A DNA stretch of 64,000 bases from Roseihalotalea indica (GTDB lineage Bacteria; Bacteroidota; Bacteroidia; Cytophagales; Cyclobacteriaceae). The notes below the pieces were generated by a model. The model did not search any database. It saw nothing but the letters and a program-made list of their open reading frames with translations, and was not told the origin of the DNA. Every line of letters begins with the position of its first letter. Position 1 is the first letter of the stretch. Shown one piece after another: positions 52,855-61,802 of the stretch. The translations under genes were made by a program, and so were the position numbers. The DNA is taken from NCBI RefSeq assembly GCF_022458895.1, contig NZ_JAINFL010000003.1:480300-544299 (forward strand), in the 5' to 3' direction.

Positions 52855-53847
52855 ATGAATAACGTAGCTATCAGTCCGGAATTTCTTGCGGCCATCAACG
52901 CCCTCTATGACAAGACCCATGCGATTGGACTGGCGCTGATCCCCCTGTTTCTGCTGATCGTGCTGTTTAATCAGTTATTTGGAGCATTGGTCTTTAGTGG
53001 GCGGTTTCGCCTGGATGTGTTTCCCATCGTGCGGGGGCTGGTGCTACTGTTTACGCTGACCTTTTATGCGGATTTCCTGGAGGTGATCAGTGCTACCATT
53101 AAAGCGCTGGCGGATTTTATCGGGCCCGACAAAACGTTTATGCAGAAGCTCTCTGACATGTGGAATCTGCTGTTACCGGGCGCGCAGAACGGTGCGTTGC
53201 CCCGGAACATGGAAGAGCTCTACGAAAGCTTTACCCGAATCATGCAGTTTGATCTGGTCAGTTGGCTGCTCTCTTTGCTGGAAGGCTCGTTTGTGTACGT
53301 AGTGCGGAAGGGGATTGAGCTGATCCGACTGGTGCTACTGGGCTTTCTCTATGTGGTGGGGCCGCTGGCGATTGGCTTATCCATACTGCCGGGCTTTCAT
53401 AGCTTAGCGATGAAGTGGCTGCAAAGCTACCTAACCGTGCAGTTCTGGTCGGTGACGCTCATTATTCTGGATACGCTGGTGAGTCAGTTTAATAGCCTGT
53501 ACTTTAACGGCCTGCTGTTTTCCAATGAGTTGGGAGCAACCAATTTTGTGCTGGTGAGCCTGGTAATTGTCATTCTCTACTTCATGGTACCGCACCTGAC
53601 CAGTTATTACCTGGGCCACTCGCATGCGGCGATCTTCCAGAGCCGGGTGTTTAGCACGGCACTGCTGGGCTCCGGTATGGCTTTTCAGGGTGGCCGGGCC
53701 GCTATGGCGGGAAGCAAAGTGGCGATGGGTGCTGGAAAAAGCATCGCCGCCAAAGGAAGCCAGGCCGTACGCTACGCTTACGGGAAGTATCGCTATCAAC
53801 GACAATTTTCCGGAGGAGTGCAAACCGGAAAGACTTATGAACTGTAG
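52855..53847 (+). CDS. traJ: TraJ, VirB6-like membrane protein
   Basis: 330 residues with about six membrane segments (for example LALIPLFLLIVLFNQLFGAL, RGLVLLFTLTFYADFLEV, LIRLVLLGFLYVVGPLAIGL, FVLVSLVIVILYFMVP) and a glycine/alanine-rich cytoplasmic tail (MAFQGGRAAMAGSKVAMGAG). This is the TraJ/VirB6-like channel component of Bacteroidetes elements. Located directly after the VirB4 gene, as in CTnDOT-type operons. Confidence 0.88.
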   Translation: MNNVAISPEFLAAINALYDKTHAIGLALIPLFLLIVLFNQLFGALVFSGRFRLDVFPIVRGLVLLFTLTFYADFLEVISATIKALADFIGPDKTFMQKLSDMWNLLLPGAQNGALPRNMEELYESFTRIMQFDLVSWLLSLLEGSFVYVVRKGIELIRLVLLGFLYVVGPLAIGLSILPGFHSLAMKWLQSYLTVQFWSVTLIILDTLVSQFNSLYFNGLLFSNELGATNFVLVSLVIVILYFMVPHLTSYYLGHSHAAIFQSRVFSTALLGSGMAFQGGRAAMAGSKVAMGAGKSIAAKGSQAVRYAYGKYRYQRQFSGGVQTGKTYEL

Positions 53848-54047
53848 ACCATGAGCAATAGAAGTCCTTAACTACTAAAGAGAAGAGCGCTTCCAAAGCC
53901 TGATGAATCCACCGGGGATTCTACCATAGGCTGATACGATCCATAAAGGGAAAGGGGTACCTTTGGCTACCCATCCCTTGGCGCTCTATATCGACCTATC
54001 ATTTTTCACTATCCAATCTCAAACCCCTACATTCTAATCCCTCATTT

Positions 54048-54761
54048 ATGGCAACCCTACATGATTTTCATCGAACCTTTACCACCATGCGCCTCTTGGC
54101 GTTGGTGAGCCTATTGGGTTTTGTGGCCAGCACCGGGTTTTACCTGTACTACTACCAACAAGTCCAGCAGTACTACGAAGGCCGGACCTATGTCATTACC
54201 TCCTGGGGTACGTTTCCGGCCAGCTACTACGACGGCCGGAAGGTCACCAAAGTAGAAGCCCAGAACCACGTGGAAACCTTTGTCAAGCATATGTTCGCTC
54301 ATTCGGCCGAAACCTATCATGAGCATATCAACTTTGCCCTAAACCTGATTGACGAGGAATCCGGCAAGCGCATCTACCACGATTTTGAAGAAGGAGAGGT
54401 GCGCAAGAACTATATCCGCTACGGCTCGCATACGGAAGTCAAGCTTGATTCGGTGGTGATTGATTTGAATGCTTTTCCTATAGCAGGAAAGCTCTACGCT
54501 TTGCAGGAAGTACACATCGGCTCGCAGATCCGAAGCCTGCCTATTGCAGCGAGCTTTCAAATCGTGCAGAGCTACCGACACGAAAAGAATCCCTACGGAT
54601 TACAGCTCACGGACTTTGACTTTATCGCTTATGATAGAGTTTCATCAGACCTTATTCACGGCGACCGTATGCACGACGACCGGCGTCCCGGCGATCGTAT
54701 TCACGACGACCGCCATCCCAAGAATAAGACGCATACTAATCAACCCTCCCAACCTCAATAG
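54048..54761 (+). CDS. traK: TraK, VirB8-like protein with repetitive C-terminal tail
   Basis: 237 residues. One N-terminal membrane anchor (LLALVSLLGFVASTGFYLYYY) and a periplasmic NTF2-like domain with TFVKHMFAHSAETYHEHI and LQLTDFDFIAYDR, as in TraK/VirB8. After about residue 205 there is an unusual charged tail of repeated HxDRxHDDR units (HGDRMHDDRRPGDRIHDDRH). Ends 2 bases before traN. About 200 bases without a gene separate it from traJ. Confidence 0.9.
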   Translation: MATLHDFHRTFTTMRLLALVSLLGFVASTGFYLYYYQQVQQYYEGRTYVITSWGTFPASYYDGRKVTKVEAQNHVETFVKHMFAHSAETYHEHINFALNLIDEESGKRIYHDFEEGEVRKNYIRYGSHTEVKLDSVVIDLNAFPIAGKLYALQEVHIGSQIRSLPIAASFQIVQSYRHEKNPYGLQLTDFDFIAYDRVSSDLIHGDRMHDDRRPGDRIHDDRHPKNKTHTNQPSQPQ

Positions 54762-54763
54762 CG

Positions 54764-55531
54764 ATGAAATATGTACTCTCATTGGTTTTTATATTCCAAG
54801 CGCTGATCATGCTGGCGCAGGATACCATTTATGTATCTGATCAGGCAAAATCCTACCTGCTCTTTGATGCACCCGTCACCCTGGCTGATGTTGGCAATCC
54901 TAGCCTCTACCATACACAAATTGAAAATAATAGCATCTTTTTGGTCGCCACGAAGGATAGTGTGGCCGATACACCTTTTTATGCAGTGGTGAACGGAGAA
55001 CCTTTTACAGCTCGGCTTTGCTTTGATACCAGCCCCCCGGCATTCTATGACTTTAGAAAGCGAAATGACTCGGGCAGACAGAAGAGCGTATTCAAGGATC
55101 GCATGTTATCCAATCTTCAGGTACTAGCATCTCAGCCGGATTTGAACTACGTCTCCTCTCAGAAGAACAGGATTCGCTTTCAGTTAGTAGGGCTCATGCA
55201 TGATCTGGAAGCTACCTATCTGAAGTTCAACGTGGAAAATACGACCTCGCTGCACTACGCTACCGACTTTGTGGGCTTTGAGCAGCGCAAACGCTATAAG
55301 AAAGGCTTTTGGCGTAAAAAGCAGGAAGCTCACTTTCCGGTAGAACCTCTTACCCAAGGGCAGGTTCACCCGATATCACCTTATTCGGAAAGCTATCTGT
55401 ACTACGTGCTGCCCCTTCAGGCATTAGGTCAAAAAGAAGCAGTGACCGCCACCCTGCGAGAAAAGTCCGGCAACCGAAGTGTTTCTATCAAGATACCTGC
55501 CCGGCTGCTCAGAAGAGCCGATTTGTTTTAA
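54764..55531 (+). CDS. traN: TraN (DUF4138), VirB9-like protein
   Basis: 255 residues: signal peptide (YVLSLVFIFQALIMLAQ), then a DUF4138 domain (TIYVSDQAKSYLLFDAPV ... NRIRFQLVGLMHDLEATYLKFNVENTTSLHYATDF ... ESYLYYVLPLQAL). TraN/DUF4138 is the outer-membrane-side VirB9-like core subunit. In CTnDOT-type operons TraM usually precedes TraN; here the order is N then M. Confidence 0.9.
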   Translation: MKYVLSLVFIFQALIMLAQDTIYVSDQAKSYLLFDAPVTLADVGNPSLYHTQIENNSIFLVATKDSVADTPFYAVVNGEPFTARLCFDTSPPAFYDFRKRNDSGRQKSVFKDRMLSNLQVLASQPDLNYVSSQKNRIRFQLVGLMHDLEATYLKFNVENTTSLHYATDFVGFEQRKRYKKGFWRKKQEAHFPVEPLTQGQVHPISPYSESYLYYVLPLQALGQKEAVTATLREKSGNRSVSIKIPARLLRRADLF

Positions 55532-55636
55532 CCAGGATGGGGCAGGGGAGAGTAGGAAAGTGGCTGTCTATGAAGCCAAGGACTTCATTTCATGGTGGTC
55601 TAATCCCCAAACCCCAACCTCTGACACCCAAGACTC

Positions 55637-56644
55637 ATGAAAAACTTTCAGGATAATATTGATAAAATGGCTATTGATCAGACCCGTGTCAACCGATTCA
55701 CGCTTAGTAGCTCGTCTTCTAGAACCGTTGTGCAGCGGGTGTGGCGATGGCTTTCTCGCTATAGCTTACTGGTGGTTGTCGGGCTAGCGGCCCTCTCGAT
55801 AACGATCTTACACCTTCAGGGTAGGTCTTTGTTACAGGCGATTTTTGCTACGCCACTGCCAGTCTTTTGGCTGGATGGGCTTACTGAGCCTGAGCCATTA
55901 CCCAACAAAACGGATATCTATACTGCTTCGTTAGCCCAGGAGGCTGCGCAAAGGAGAGTCTCGCCCATAGCACCTCCTGCATGGGGCGGTCAGTACCACA
56001 CGGCTGAAAGGAAGGATACGACTACCTTTGAAACTACTATCATGGATACGATACAGTCCGTAGCAGCCCCTAAAAAGAACTGGTCTACAAAAAGGCATTC
56101 CAACAGGGAAAAGCCTAAAATAGATTCGAGTACTTCTAAGAGCAGCGCTCCTTCATCCTTGTTGTTTCATACGCTGCGAGCTGAGCAGTCCGAGCCCGTG
56201 ACGCGGTTTATATCCTGCTTGATACACGGCGATCAAGAGATCAACCAACCAACCCGGGTAGTGCTGCGACTAACCGAAGCCATGAAGATCAAAGGAAAAA
56301 CGGTTCCCGCCGGAACGCTAATCTATGGCCTGGCTCGCCTTTCGCAAAACCGGGTGCAGGTGACTATCGCTCGGATCGGATCGGTATCGGTTAGCTATCA
56401 AGTGTACGACCACACGTATCATCCGGATATCTGGCTGGATCAGGGCGATAATCAACATTCGGTTTCCGATGCGGCCCAGGACGAACTCTATCGGCAAGGA
56501 CAGCAGCAGGTAAGTAAGATTCCTGTACCAATGCTACCCCAGGTAAGCCGGAGCCTGTTGCAGCGCCGGAGAAGAAATACCTCTTCCGTGTTGCTGCCCG
56601 ATGGCTACCCGGTCTATATCGCTTCCATTTCTTCCAATAATTAA
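55637..56644 (+). CDS. traM: TraM, VirB10-like core-complex protein
   Basis: 335 residues: one membrane segment near the N-terminus (YSLLVVVGLAALSITILHL), a proline/serine-rich periplasmic linker and a C-terminal beta-barrel domain (FISCLIHGDQEINQPTRVVL ... IKGKTVPAGTLIYGLARL) characteristic of TraM/VirB10. It bridges the inner and outer membranes in the secretion channel. Ends 11 bases before the first of three secreted paralogues. Confidence 0.9.
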   Translation: MKNFQDNIDKMAIDQTRVNRFTLSSSSSRTVVQRVWRWLSRYSLLVVVGLAALSITILHLQGRSLLQAIFATPLPVFWLDGLTEPEPLPNKTDIYTASLAQEAAQRRVSPIAPPAWGGQYHTAERKDTTTFETTIMDTIQSVAAPKKNWSTKRHSNREKPKIDSSTSKSSAPSSLLFHTLRAEQSEPVTRFISCLIHGDQEINQPTRVVLRLTEAMKIKGKTVPAGTLIYGLARLSQNRVQVTIARIGSVSVSYQVYDHTYHPDIWLDQGDNQHSVSDAAQDELYRQGQQQVSKIPVPMLPQVSRSLLQRRRRNTSSVLLPDGYPVYIASISSNN

Positions 56645-56655
56645 ACACGCGTATT

Positions 56656-57474
56656 ATGAAAACCCCATTCTTGCTTTTCCTGCTCCTGAGTCTGCTTCCC
56701 GCCTGGGTGCAGGCGCAAGGCATACCGGTCATGGACATTGCCCATATTGCCTTTACCGTGGCTAACGGCCGTACCTTAGACAAACAGCTAGACAAGCTGG
56801 AAGAACAGGTTGTCATCTCCTATCAAATTGAACAGAGGGTCTCGGATATATTCACCCTACAGGATGACTATCAACAGCATCTCCGGCAAGCCGAAAGCGT
56901 GCGGGATCTCAGCTGGGCTAATCTGATCGAAAGCCAGACCCATGCTTTATCCATTCAGCCCCGTATGGAGGTGTATGTACCGGCCTATGAGAATATTGAA
57001 ACGCTCAAAGCGGCCTATCAGACCTTGGAAGGAGTGGGAGGGGCATTAGCCTTATATCAATCGCTGGATGGCTTTGGCTCGGATAGCCCACTTCCCCAGA
57101 GCATCGTGGCCTTACAGCAGCAACTGAGCACCCTTTCGGTAAATCGAGCCGCCTTTGATGAGATGGCCTATAAGAAGAAGTTGCAAGTAGCGCTTTCTTA
57201 TAATCAGGTGGCTGGTGACTTACTGGAAAAAGCTCAGCAGGTGAGCCAGGCGTTAATGGTCAGCCAGCGCTTTTCCATGACCGAAGGGGAAAGGCTTTCC
57301 GCGATCAAACAGGCGCACGATTACATCCTGCAAAGCATGGACCTGAAGCTTGCTTCTGATCAGCTCGTATTGGATGTCATGGATGAAGCCCAAGTCAGTC
57401 AGTCAGGCCCCCTGAAACGTTACGAGCATCAATTAGAGCGGCAACTCCTCTCCCAAACACCGACTCATCCGTGA
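56656..57474 (+). CDS. Secreted helical transfer protein, paralogue 1 of 3 (VirB5-like position)
   Basis: 272 residues: signal peptide (FLLFLLLSLLPAWVQAQG) and an all-helical mature part. Landmarks shared with the next two genes are a LQDDYQQHLRQAESVRDLSWANL block near residue 70, an NRAAFDEMAYKKKLQVAL block, and RFSMTEGERL near 215. No enzyme motif. A periplasmic helical protein in this part of a type IV operon suggests a VirB5-like or minor pilus role, but I cannot confirm the family. Overlaps the next gene by 4 bases. Confidence 0.7.
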   Translation: MKTPFLLFLLLSLLPAWVQAQGIPVMDIAHIAFTVANGRTLDKQLDKLEEQVVISYQIEQRVSDIFTLQDDYQQHLRQAESVRDLSWANLIESQTHALSIQPRMEVYVPAYENIETLKAAYQTLEGVGGALALYQSLDGFGSDSPLPQSIVALQQQLSTLSVNRAAFDEMAYKKKLQVALSYNQVAGDLLEKAQQVSQALMVSQRFSMTEGERLSAIKQAHDYILQSMDLKLASDQLVLDVMDEAQVSQSGPLKRYEHQLERQLLSQTPTHP

Positions 57475-58307
57475 AGATTATGAAAAGAAACGTTGATTAC
57501 CTCCTGACTGGTTTGTTGCTGTTTTTATTTGCGCGCGCCGGATGGACCCAGCAAGTACTTCCGGTAGAAGATCGCATGCTGGCCGATACGATCGCTGAAA
57601 ATGTTTCCCGAAACACTCAGCAAGCGGGATACCTCGCCCTAATCAGTCAGTTAACCAAAAACACCCGGGATGAGGTAGAAGCTACGCGGGAATTGCAATA
57701 CGATTATCAAGATCATTTACGGCAAACGCAAAGTACGGCGGGGCTGAACGTCTCGGATCAGCAGTCCCCGCAGCAATCCGTATCCCAGGTGATGATTCGT
57801 GCCGATCATTTACTGGATTACCGATTCGCTTATGAGCTTTCCCAGGCGTACCGAGCTGTAGAAGAGCCACTTCAAAAAAGCCAAAAGCTTTATGACCAGC
57901 TGACCCCTTACCGTGAAACCTCGGTTTTTACAGATCTAGCTTCCTTTACTTCCTTACAGCAGGAGCAGCTCCAAAATAGGATTGCCCTGGAAGAGATGAA
58001 CGTTCGGCGCAAGGTACAGCTAGCCCAACTGTTCCGACAGTTAGCGCAAAGCAAGATCGCCCAATCTGAGGAATTACAGCGTAAACTTACCCAAGATCAA
58101 GCCTTTTCCATGACCGAAGCCCAGCGGCTGGAGATGCTATGCCGCCTGCAGCAGTGCCTGGGGGAAAGCCAACAACTCTCCACGCGGGCGGATGCACTGT
58201 TAGGGCAAGTTTCCCGCCCTTCGAAAGCCAAAGCATATGCGCTTGAGCGCTATGAGCAGGCTCAAATTAGAAGTGTAATGGCTACTACCCCCTTGTTCAA
58301 CCATTAA
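57471..58307 (+). CDS. Secreted helical transfer protein, paralogue 2 of 3
   Basis: 278 residues (an ATG at 57480 would cut 3). Signal peptide (DYLLTGLLLFLFARAGWTQ) and helical mature part. The DYQDHLRQTQSTAGL block and AFSMTEAQRLEML match the other paralogues; the middle is less conserved. A CRLQQC pair is unique to this copy and could form a disulfide. Translationally coupled to paralogue 1 and 11 bases before paralogue 3. Confidence 0.7.
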   Translation: MKIMKRNVDYLLTGLLLFLFARAGWTQQVLPVEDRMLADTIAENVSRNTQQAGYLALISQLTKNTRDEVEATRELQYDYQDHLRQTQSTAGLNVSDQQSPQQSVSQVMIRADHLLDYRFAYELSQAYRAVEEPLQKSQKLYDQLTPYRETSVFTDLASFTSLQQEQLQNRIALEEMNVRRKVQLAQLFRQLAQSKIAQSEELQRKLTQDQAFSMTEAQRLEMLCRLQQCLGESQQLSTRADALLGQVSRPSKAKAYALERYEQAQIRSVMATTPLFNH

Positions 58308-58317
58308 TAGAGAGAAT

Positions 58318-59136
58318 ATGCGATTGTATGTATGCACGCTACTGACCGGCTGGTTACTGGGGGCAAGCCAAACCCTCTTGGCTCAACCGGTACTGGTGAT
58401 TGACAAAAAAGCCATAGTCAAAAGCACTGAAAACCTGTCCGTGAACCTGCTAAAAAAACAGCGCTACAAAAAGATACAGGATTTTACCGAAGAAATACGA
58501 ACCTCTTATGCTGAAATCCAGACCCTGCAACAGCAGGTGTTAGAGGACCTAAAGAACGTAAGCAGCGTGCAGGACTTGTCCTGGTCAGATCTATCCAAAT
58601 CCATCTACCTCTCTACCGAACTCATCCGAGGGGCCAGGCAACCGGGTCTCGCCAGACCTGGCTTAGAGATCGATGTCCTCGTGGAGCATCCTCTGTTTAA
58701 TCAGCATTACGAAAACGTTTACAGGAATTTATTCATCGCGGGTGGTGCTGATCCCTTACCAAACGATTTGACGGAGCTACAACAGGCTAAGCAAAATCGG
58801 GTTGCACTCATACATAGCTTTCATCAGGGTGCCGCCGAGCGGAAAGCCTATGCGGCGGTGGCCTTTCAGTACCTCTCGGAAGACCTGCTGCTCAAAGCCA
58901 CCGAACTCAATGAAGTACTGAAACAATCTGCCCGGTACTCCATGACCGAAGCCGAGCGTATCCGGCTGCAAAGCTATGCCGAAGACTACCTGCTATTGGC
59001 CGCCCGGATGCTGGAGCGCTCTGACCAGCTTTTACTGGAGGTGGCCTCCGTGAAGCCGATGCAGCAACAAGCCCAACAAAACCGGATGCAGCTCGAGCGG
59101 GCTTCCCATGCTACTACCCCTGTATCTAATTTCTAA
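58318..59136 (+). CDS. Secreted helical transfer protein, paralogue 3 of 3
   Basis: 272 residues. Signal peptide (TLLTGWLLGASQTLLAQP), helical mature part, VSSVQDLSWSDLSKS and YSMTEAERIRLQS as in paralogue 1. The order of landmarks and total length agree among the three, so they come from tandem duplication. Divergence between them is large, suggesting distinct roles or old duplication. Confidence 0.7.
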   Translation: MRLYVCTLLTGWLLGASQTLLAQPVLVIDKKAIVKSTENLSVNLLKKQRYKKIQDFTEEIRTSYAEIQTLQQQVLEDLKNVSSVQDLSWSDLSKSIYLSTELIRGARQPGLARPGLEIDVLVEHPLFNQHYENVYRNLFIAGGADPLPNDLTELQQAKQNRVALIHSFHQGAAERKAYAAVAFQYLSEDLLLKATELNEVLKQSARYSMTEAERIRLQSYAEDYLLLAARMLERSDQLLLEVASVKPMQQQAQQNRMQLERASHATTPVSNF

Positions 59137-59166
59137 TCTCTTAACTCACCCTTTACTTTAATTCCT

Positions 59167-60132
59167 ATGGAACGAGAACAAAACTCTGAGATACTTATGA
59201 ATAAACCTGTAGAACAGCTGGCTGATCTGAAAACGATCGGGCAAAAGGCCGCTGAGGCACTGAGAGGTTACGGGTATGATGATCTGGCGGGCAAGTATGA
59301 TCAGGTGCTGCACCGATCGACCCCGGACAGTAAAGAAGTACTGGCCCACAGCCGAATGGCCAGTAGCGCACTGAAAGAACTCAATACCTTGGCCGAAAGT
59401 CAGCAGGGAAGGCATCCTGCCCTAGAAAGGGTCATGCAATTACAGCAGCAACTGGACGACCGTTTACAACAGCAGGCAGCGAAGGGAGTCAATACAAGAT
59501 CTATAGAAGATCTATCGTTTCCGGCGAAACTGTACCTGGAAGAAAAGAGCCAGCCATTAAAGAACGCGGCCTATGAGGTAGCCAAGTACCTGGATGAAAA
59601 AAGAAAGTATAGCCACCCCACCGAAGGTAAGACGCGCTTACAGCAGCAGCTGGATACACAACTTCAGTCATATCGTGCGCTGCCGACTGCGCAGAATATG
59701 GAGAAACTGGAAACCTATACCGGGCAGGGAATTCAGGTTATGAAACAGGATTATGAAAGTGCTAAGGCTGCATTGCAACAAGAAAACGAGCACTATGTCG
59801 CTGCAAGAAATTACCTATCTCCCGAGGGACGTACTCTGATTCTCTCGGAAGCTGAGAAAGGGGAGTTTGAGATGCCCAATCGAGTATCAGGAAACATTGT
59901 CATGGCACGTGCTACTCATGCGCAGCTGCAGCTAGACCAGTATACCCAAGCCAAAGAAAAAATCATGCAACTAGATCACCCCACGGATGCAGTACCGAAA
60001 GCGGCTGGTGCAACCGTTGATCAGGACTACCCGCATCTTTCGGCTCAGCAACGGCAACAGTATACTCAACTTTCACAACAGGCATTGCCTCTGGAGCTCA
60101 GCAAAAGTGTAGAATCCGACCTGGAACGCTAA
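59167..60132 (+). CDS. Cytoplasmic helical protein at the end of the transfer operon
   Basis: 321 residues, no signal peptide or membrane segment, rich in glutamine, alanine and glutamate, and almost wholly helical. Segments such as LQQQLDDRLQQQAAKG and LQQQLDTQLQSYRAL suggest coiled coils. I do not recognise a family. Its position 30 bases after paralogue 3 makes a transfer-related or DNA-associated role likely. Confidence 0.6.
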   Translation: MEREQNSEILMNKPVEQLADLKTIGQKAAEALRGYGYDDLAGKYDQVLHRSTPDSKEVLAHSRMASSALKELNTLAESQQGRHPALERVMQLQQQLDDRLQQQAAKGVNTRSIEDLSFPAKLYLEEKSQPLKNAAYEVAKYLDEKRKYSHPTEGKTRLQQQLDTQLQSYRALPTAQNMEKLETYTGQGIQVMKQDYESAKAALQQENEHYVAARNYLSPEGRTLILSEAEKGEFEMPNRVSGNIVMARATHAQLQLDQYTQAKEKIMQLDHPTDAVPKAAGATVDQDYPHLSAQQRQQYTQLSQQALPLELSKSVESDLER

Positions 60133-60275
60133 TGGCTGGGCATGCAAGCGATCAACACCTTTCTCGATCACTCTATTTGATGATCCTTAACTACTCGGAT
60201 ACGCCTTCTGGCTAGTGCACATCTTCTTCCACTCAATCCCTAAAATACTCACGTTGACCCACGAATAGCATAGAC

Positions 60276-60884
60276 ATGACAAAACCGCTGTTAATGACCA
60301 CCTTGCTACTGGTATGCTTCTTTTCCATCCAGTGTAGCGAAGAGGATATCCAGGCTAGACTGCCTGCCTCCTGTGAAACGAACGACTGCCCGGATACCCA
60401 TCCAACTCCTTCACCAAAACCTTCTTCTAACGATGTCGCCGCCTGGCTGAATACCTATGCTCTACAGCAGAAGCAAAGCCCCACCTGTGCGCCTTTTCTA
60501 GGTTTGGTACGCCGTCAGTCTTCCGGCTGGCTGTATAGCTGCAACACTGTGCATGCGGTGCTGAAAGGAGAAGTGATGGTTGGGCGGATACGTTACTACC
60601 GTCTGGATTTGTATTTTTACCTTCGGCCTACCGAGTCCTGTGGTCAGCCAATGAGTACCCCTCGTTATGCGGGTAGTATGTACCTGTCCCGGTCTACTCG
60701 GAAACCCGGATATGCTAGTGGGTTTTACGGTGGAAGTAGAGCCTTTCGCTGGATTCTCGATCCCCATGGTCGGGCTATCTCAGGATGGCAGGCTTACTAT
60801 TACTATCGCGATCAGAAGACCGCTCAGGAAGTAGGTTTCTTTGATGGGGTGATTGCCACGAAGGGGGGATGTTGGGAAATGTGA
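60276..60884 (+). CDS. Uncharacterised cysteine-containing lipoprotein
   Basis: 202 residues. Lipoprotein signal MTKPLLMTTLLLVCFFSIQC, then a proline-rich linker (DTHPTPSPKPSSN) and a compact domain with several cysteines (SPTCAPF, WLYSCN, TESCGQP, KGGCWEM). Rich in tyrosine and tryptophan. No known motif. It follows the transfer operon after about 140 bases and may be its last gene or an entry-exclusion-type accessory; the latter is a guess. Confidence 0.65.
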   Translation: MTKPLLMTTLLLVCFFSIQCSEEDIQARLPASCETNDCPDTHPTPSPKPSSNDVAAWLNTYALQQKQSPTCAPFLGLVRRQSSGWLYSCNTVHAVLKGEVMVGRIRYYRLDLYFYLRPTESCGQPMSTPRYAGSMYLSRSTRKPGYASGFYGGSRAFRWILDPHGRAISGWQAYYYYRDQKTAQEVGFFDGVIATKGGCWEM

Positions 60885-60892
60885 GTTATCAA

Positions 60893-61180
60893 GAAGTCAT
60901 TCCGTCTTCATCTCTCTAAACCTCGTTTTAAACATCACTTTGTTGACGGGATGGTTCATGTAGGGTTGCCAAGTAACCAGCACCACTTTTTCATCCGTAG
61001 TGAAGGCATACCCATACTCATATTGCGCTGCAACTGACAGAAATAATAAACCAAACCATTTTTAGTGCGATAGATATGGGTGTAGAAGTTAAAACGGTCG
61101 TCGCCTTGAGGTTTGAAGGGTAGTAAAATTCTAAGAAAGCGGTCGTTACTATTGAGGTGTGAATATGATGGAATAGTAGC
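60893..61180 (-). pseudogene. Frameshifted gene remnant
   Basis: On the minus strand one frame reads SHLNSNDRFLRILLPFKPQ and continues to THIYRTKNGLVYYFCQL. The sequence then makes sense only in another frame, EYGYAFTTDEKVVLVTWQP to MFKTRFREMK, ending at TGA near 60893. A single-base indel near 61020-61030 explains this. Upstream of 61180 the frame is closed, so the 5' part is also lost. Family unknown. Confidence 0.55.
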
Positions 61181-61802
61181 TTACGTGACTGGGGATCAGT
61201 CAGCTAAAACAGTGGGCAGGGTTTATAGAAAACCAGCCGAGACAGAAGCGGGTGAATGTTGAACAGATGAGAGGCAGGCTTTTCAGAAAGTACTGCCTGC
61301 TCATAAATACCGCATAGGCAAGGAACATATCAAACATATAGAGTGAGTCAACACCAGTTGTTGGGCTAGAAGCAGAAGGTTGGTAAGACATACAACATGT
61401 TTTTAAAAAACGAAGAAAACCATTTATCAGCGATCAGTTTGATGATAAATCACAGAAATCAGACTCATCATATATTTAAACCACAACCAATCTTCTTAAA
61501 CCCTGCCTGTTGGAATGCATCTATAGGTTAAGAATTTATTCCTAGGCGGTTATGTGCGATGCAATGGGCGGCATGCGATGGAAAGGCTTTACCAATATTC
61601 ACAAGTGTGAAGCTAGCAAACGTAAGAAAACTCAAGTGAGATCATATTATTTTTATAGGGTATACTTTACTGGGTTTACTTACTGTTAATCGGGCGAATT
61701 TGATGAATTTGAATGGGGTGGGAGAGGGAAGGGGGTAAGGTAAAGAAAAGGGTCCTTTTCTTGCCGTACAACATATCTGCTTCTTATCAGGCGGATCTCC
61801 TT
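61181..61802. other. Non-coding or decayed region
   Basis: About 620 bases without a credible gene. AAGAAAAGG-GT-CCTTTTCTT at 61743-61762 is a near-palindrome about 40 bases beyond the zinc-ribbon gene's stop and may act as a terminator. The rest may be degraded element DNA. Confidence 0.4.

Noticed and set aside
61200..61391. A 63-codon minus-strand frame
   Set aside because: Low-complexity, no start signal, no conserved features, and it lies in decayed DNA.
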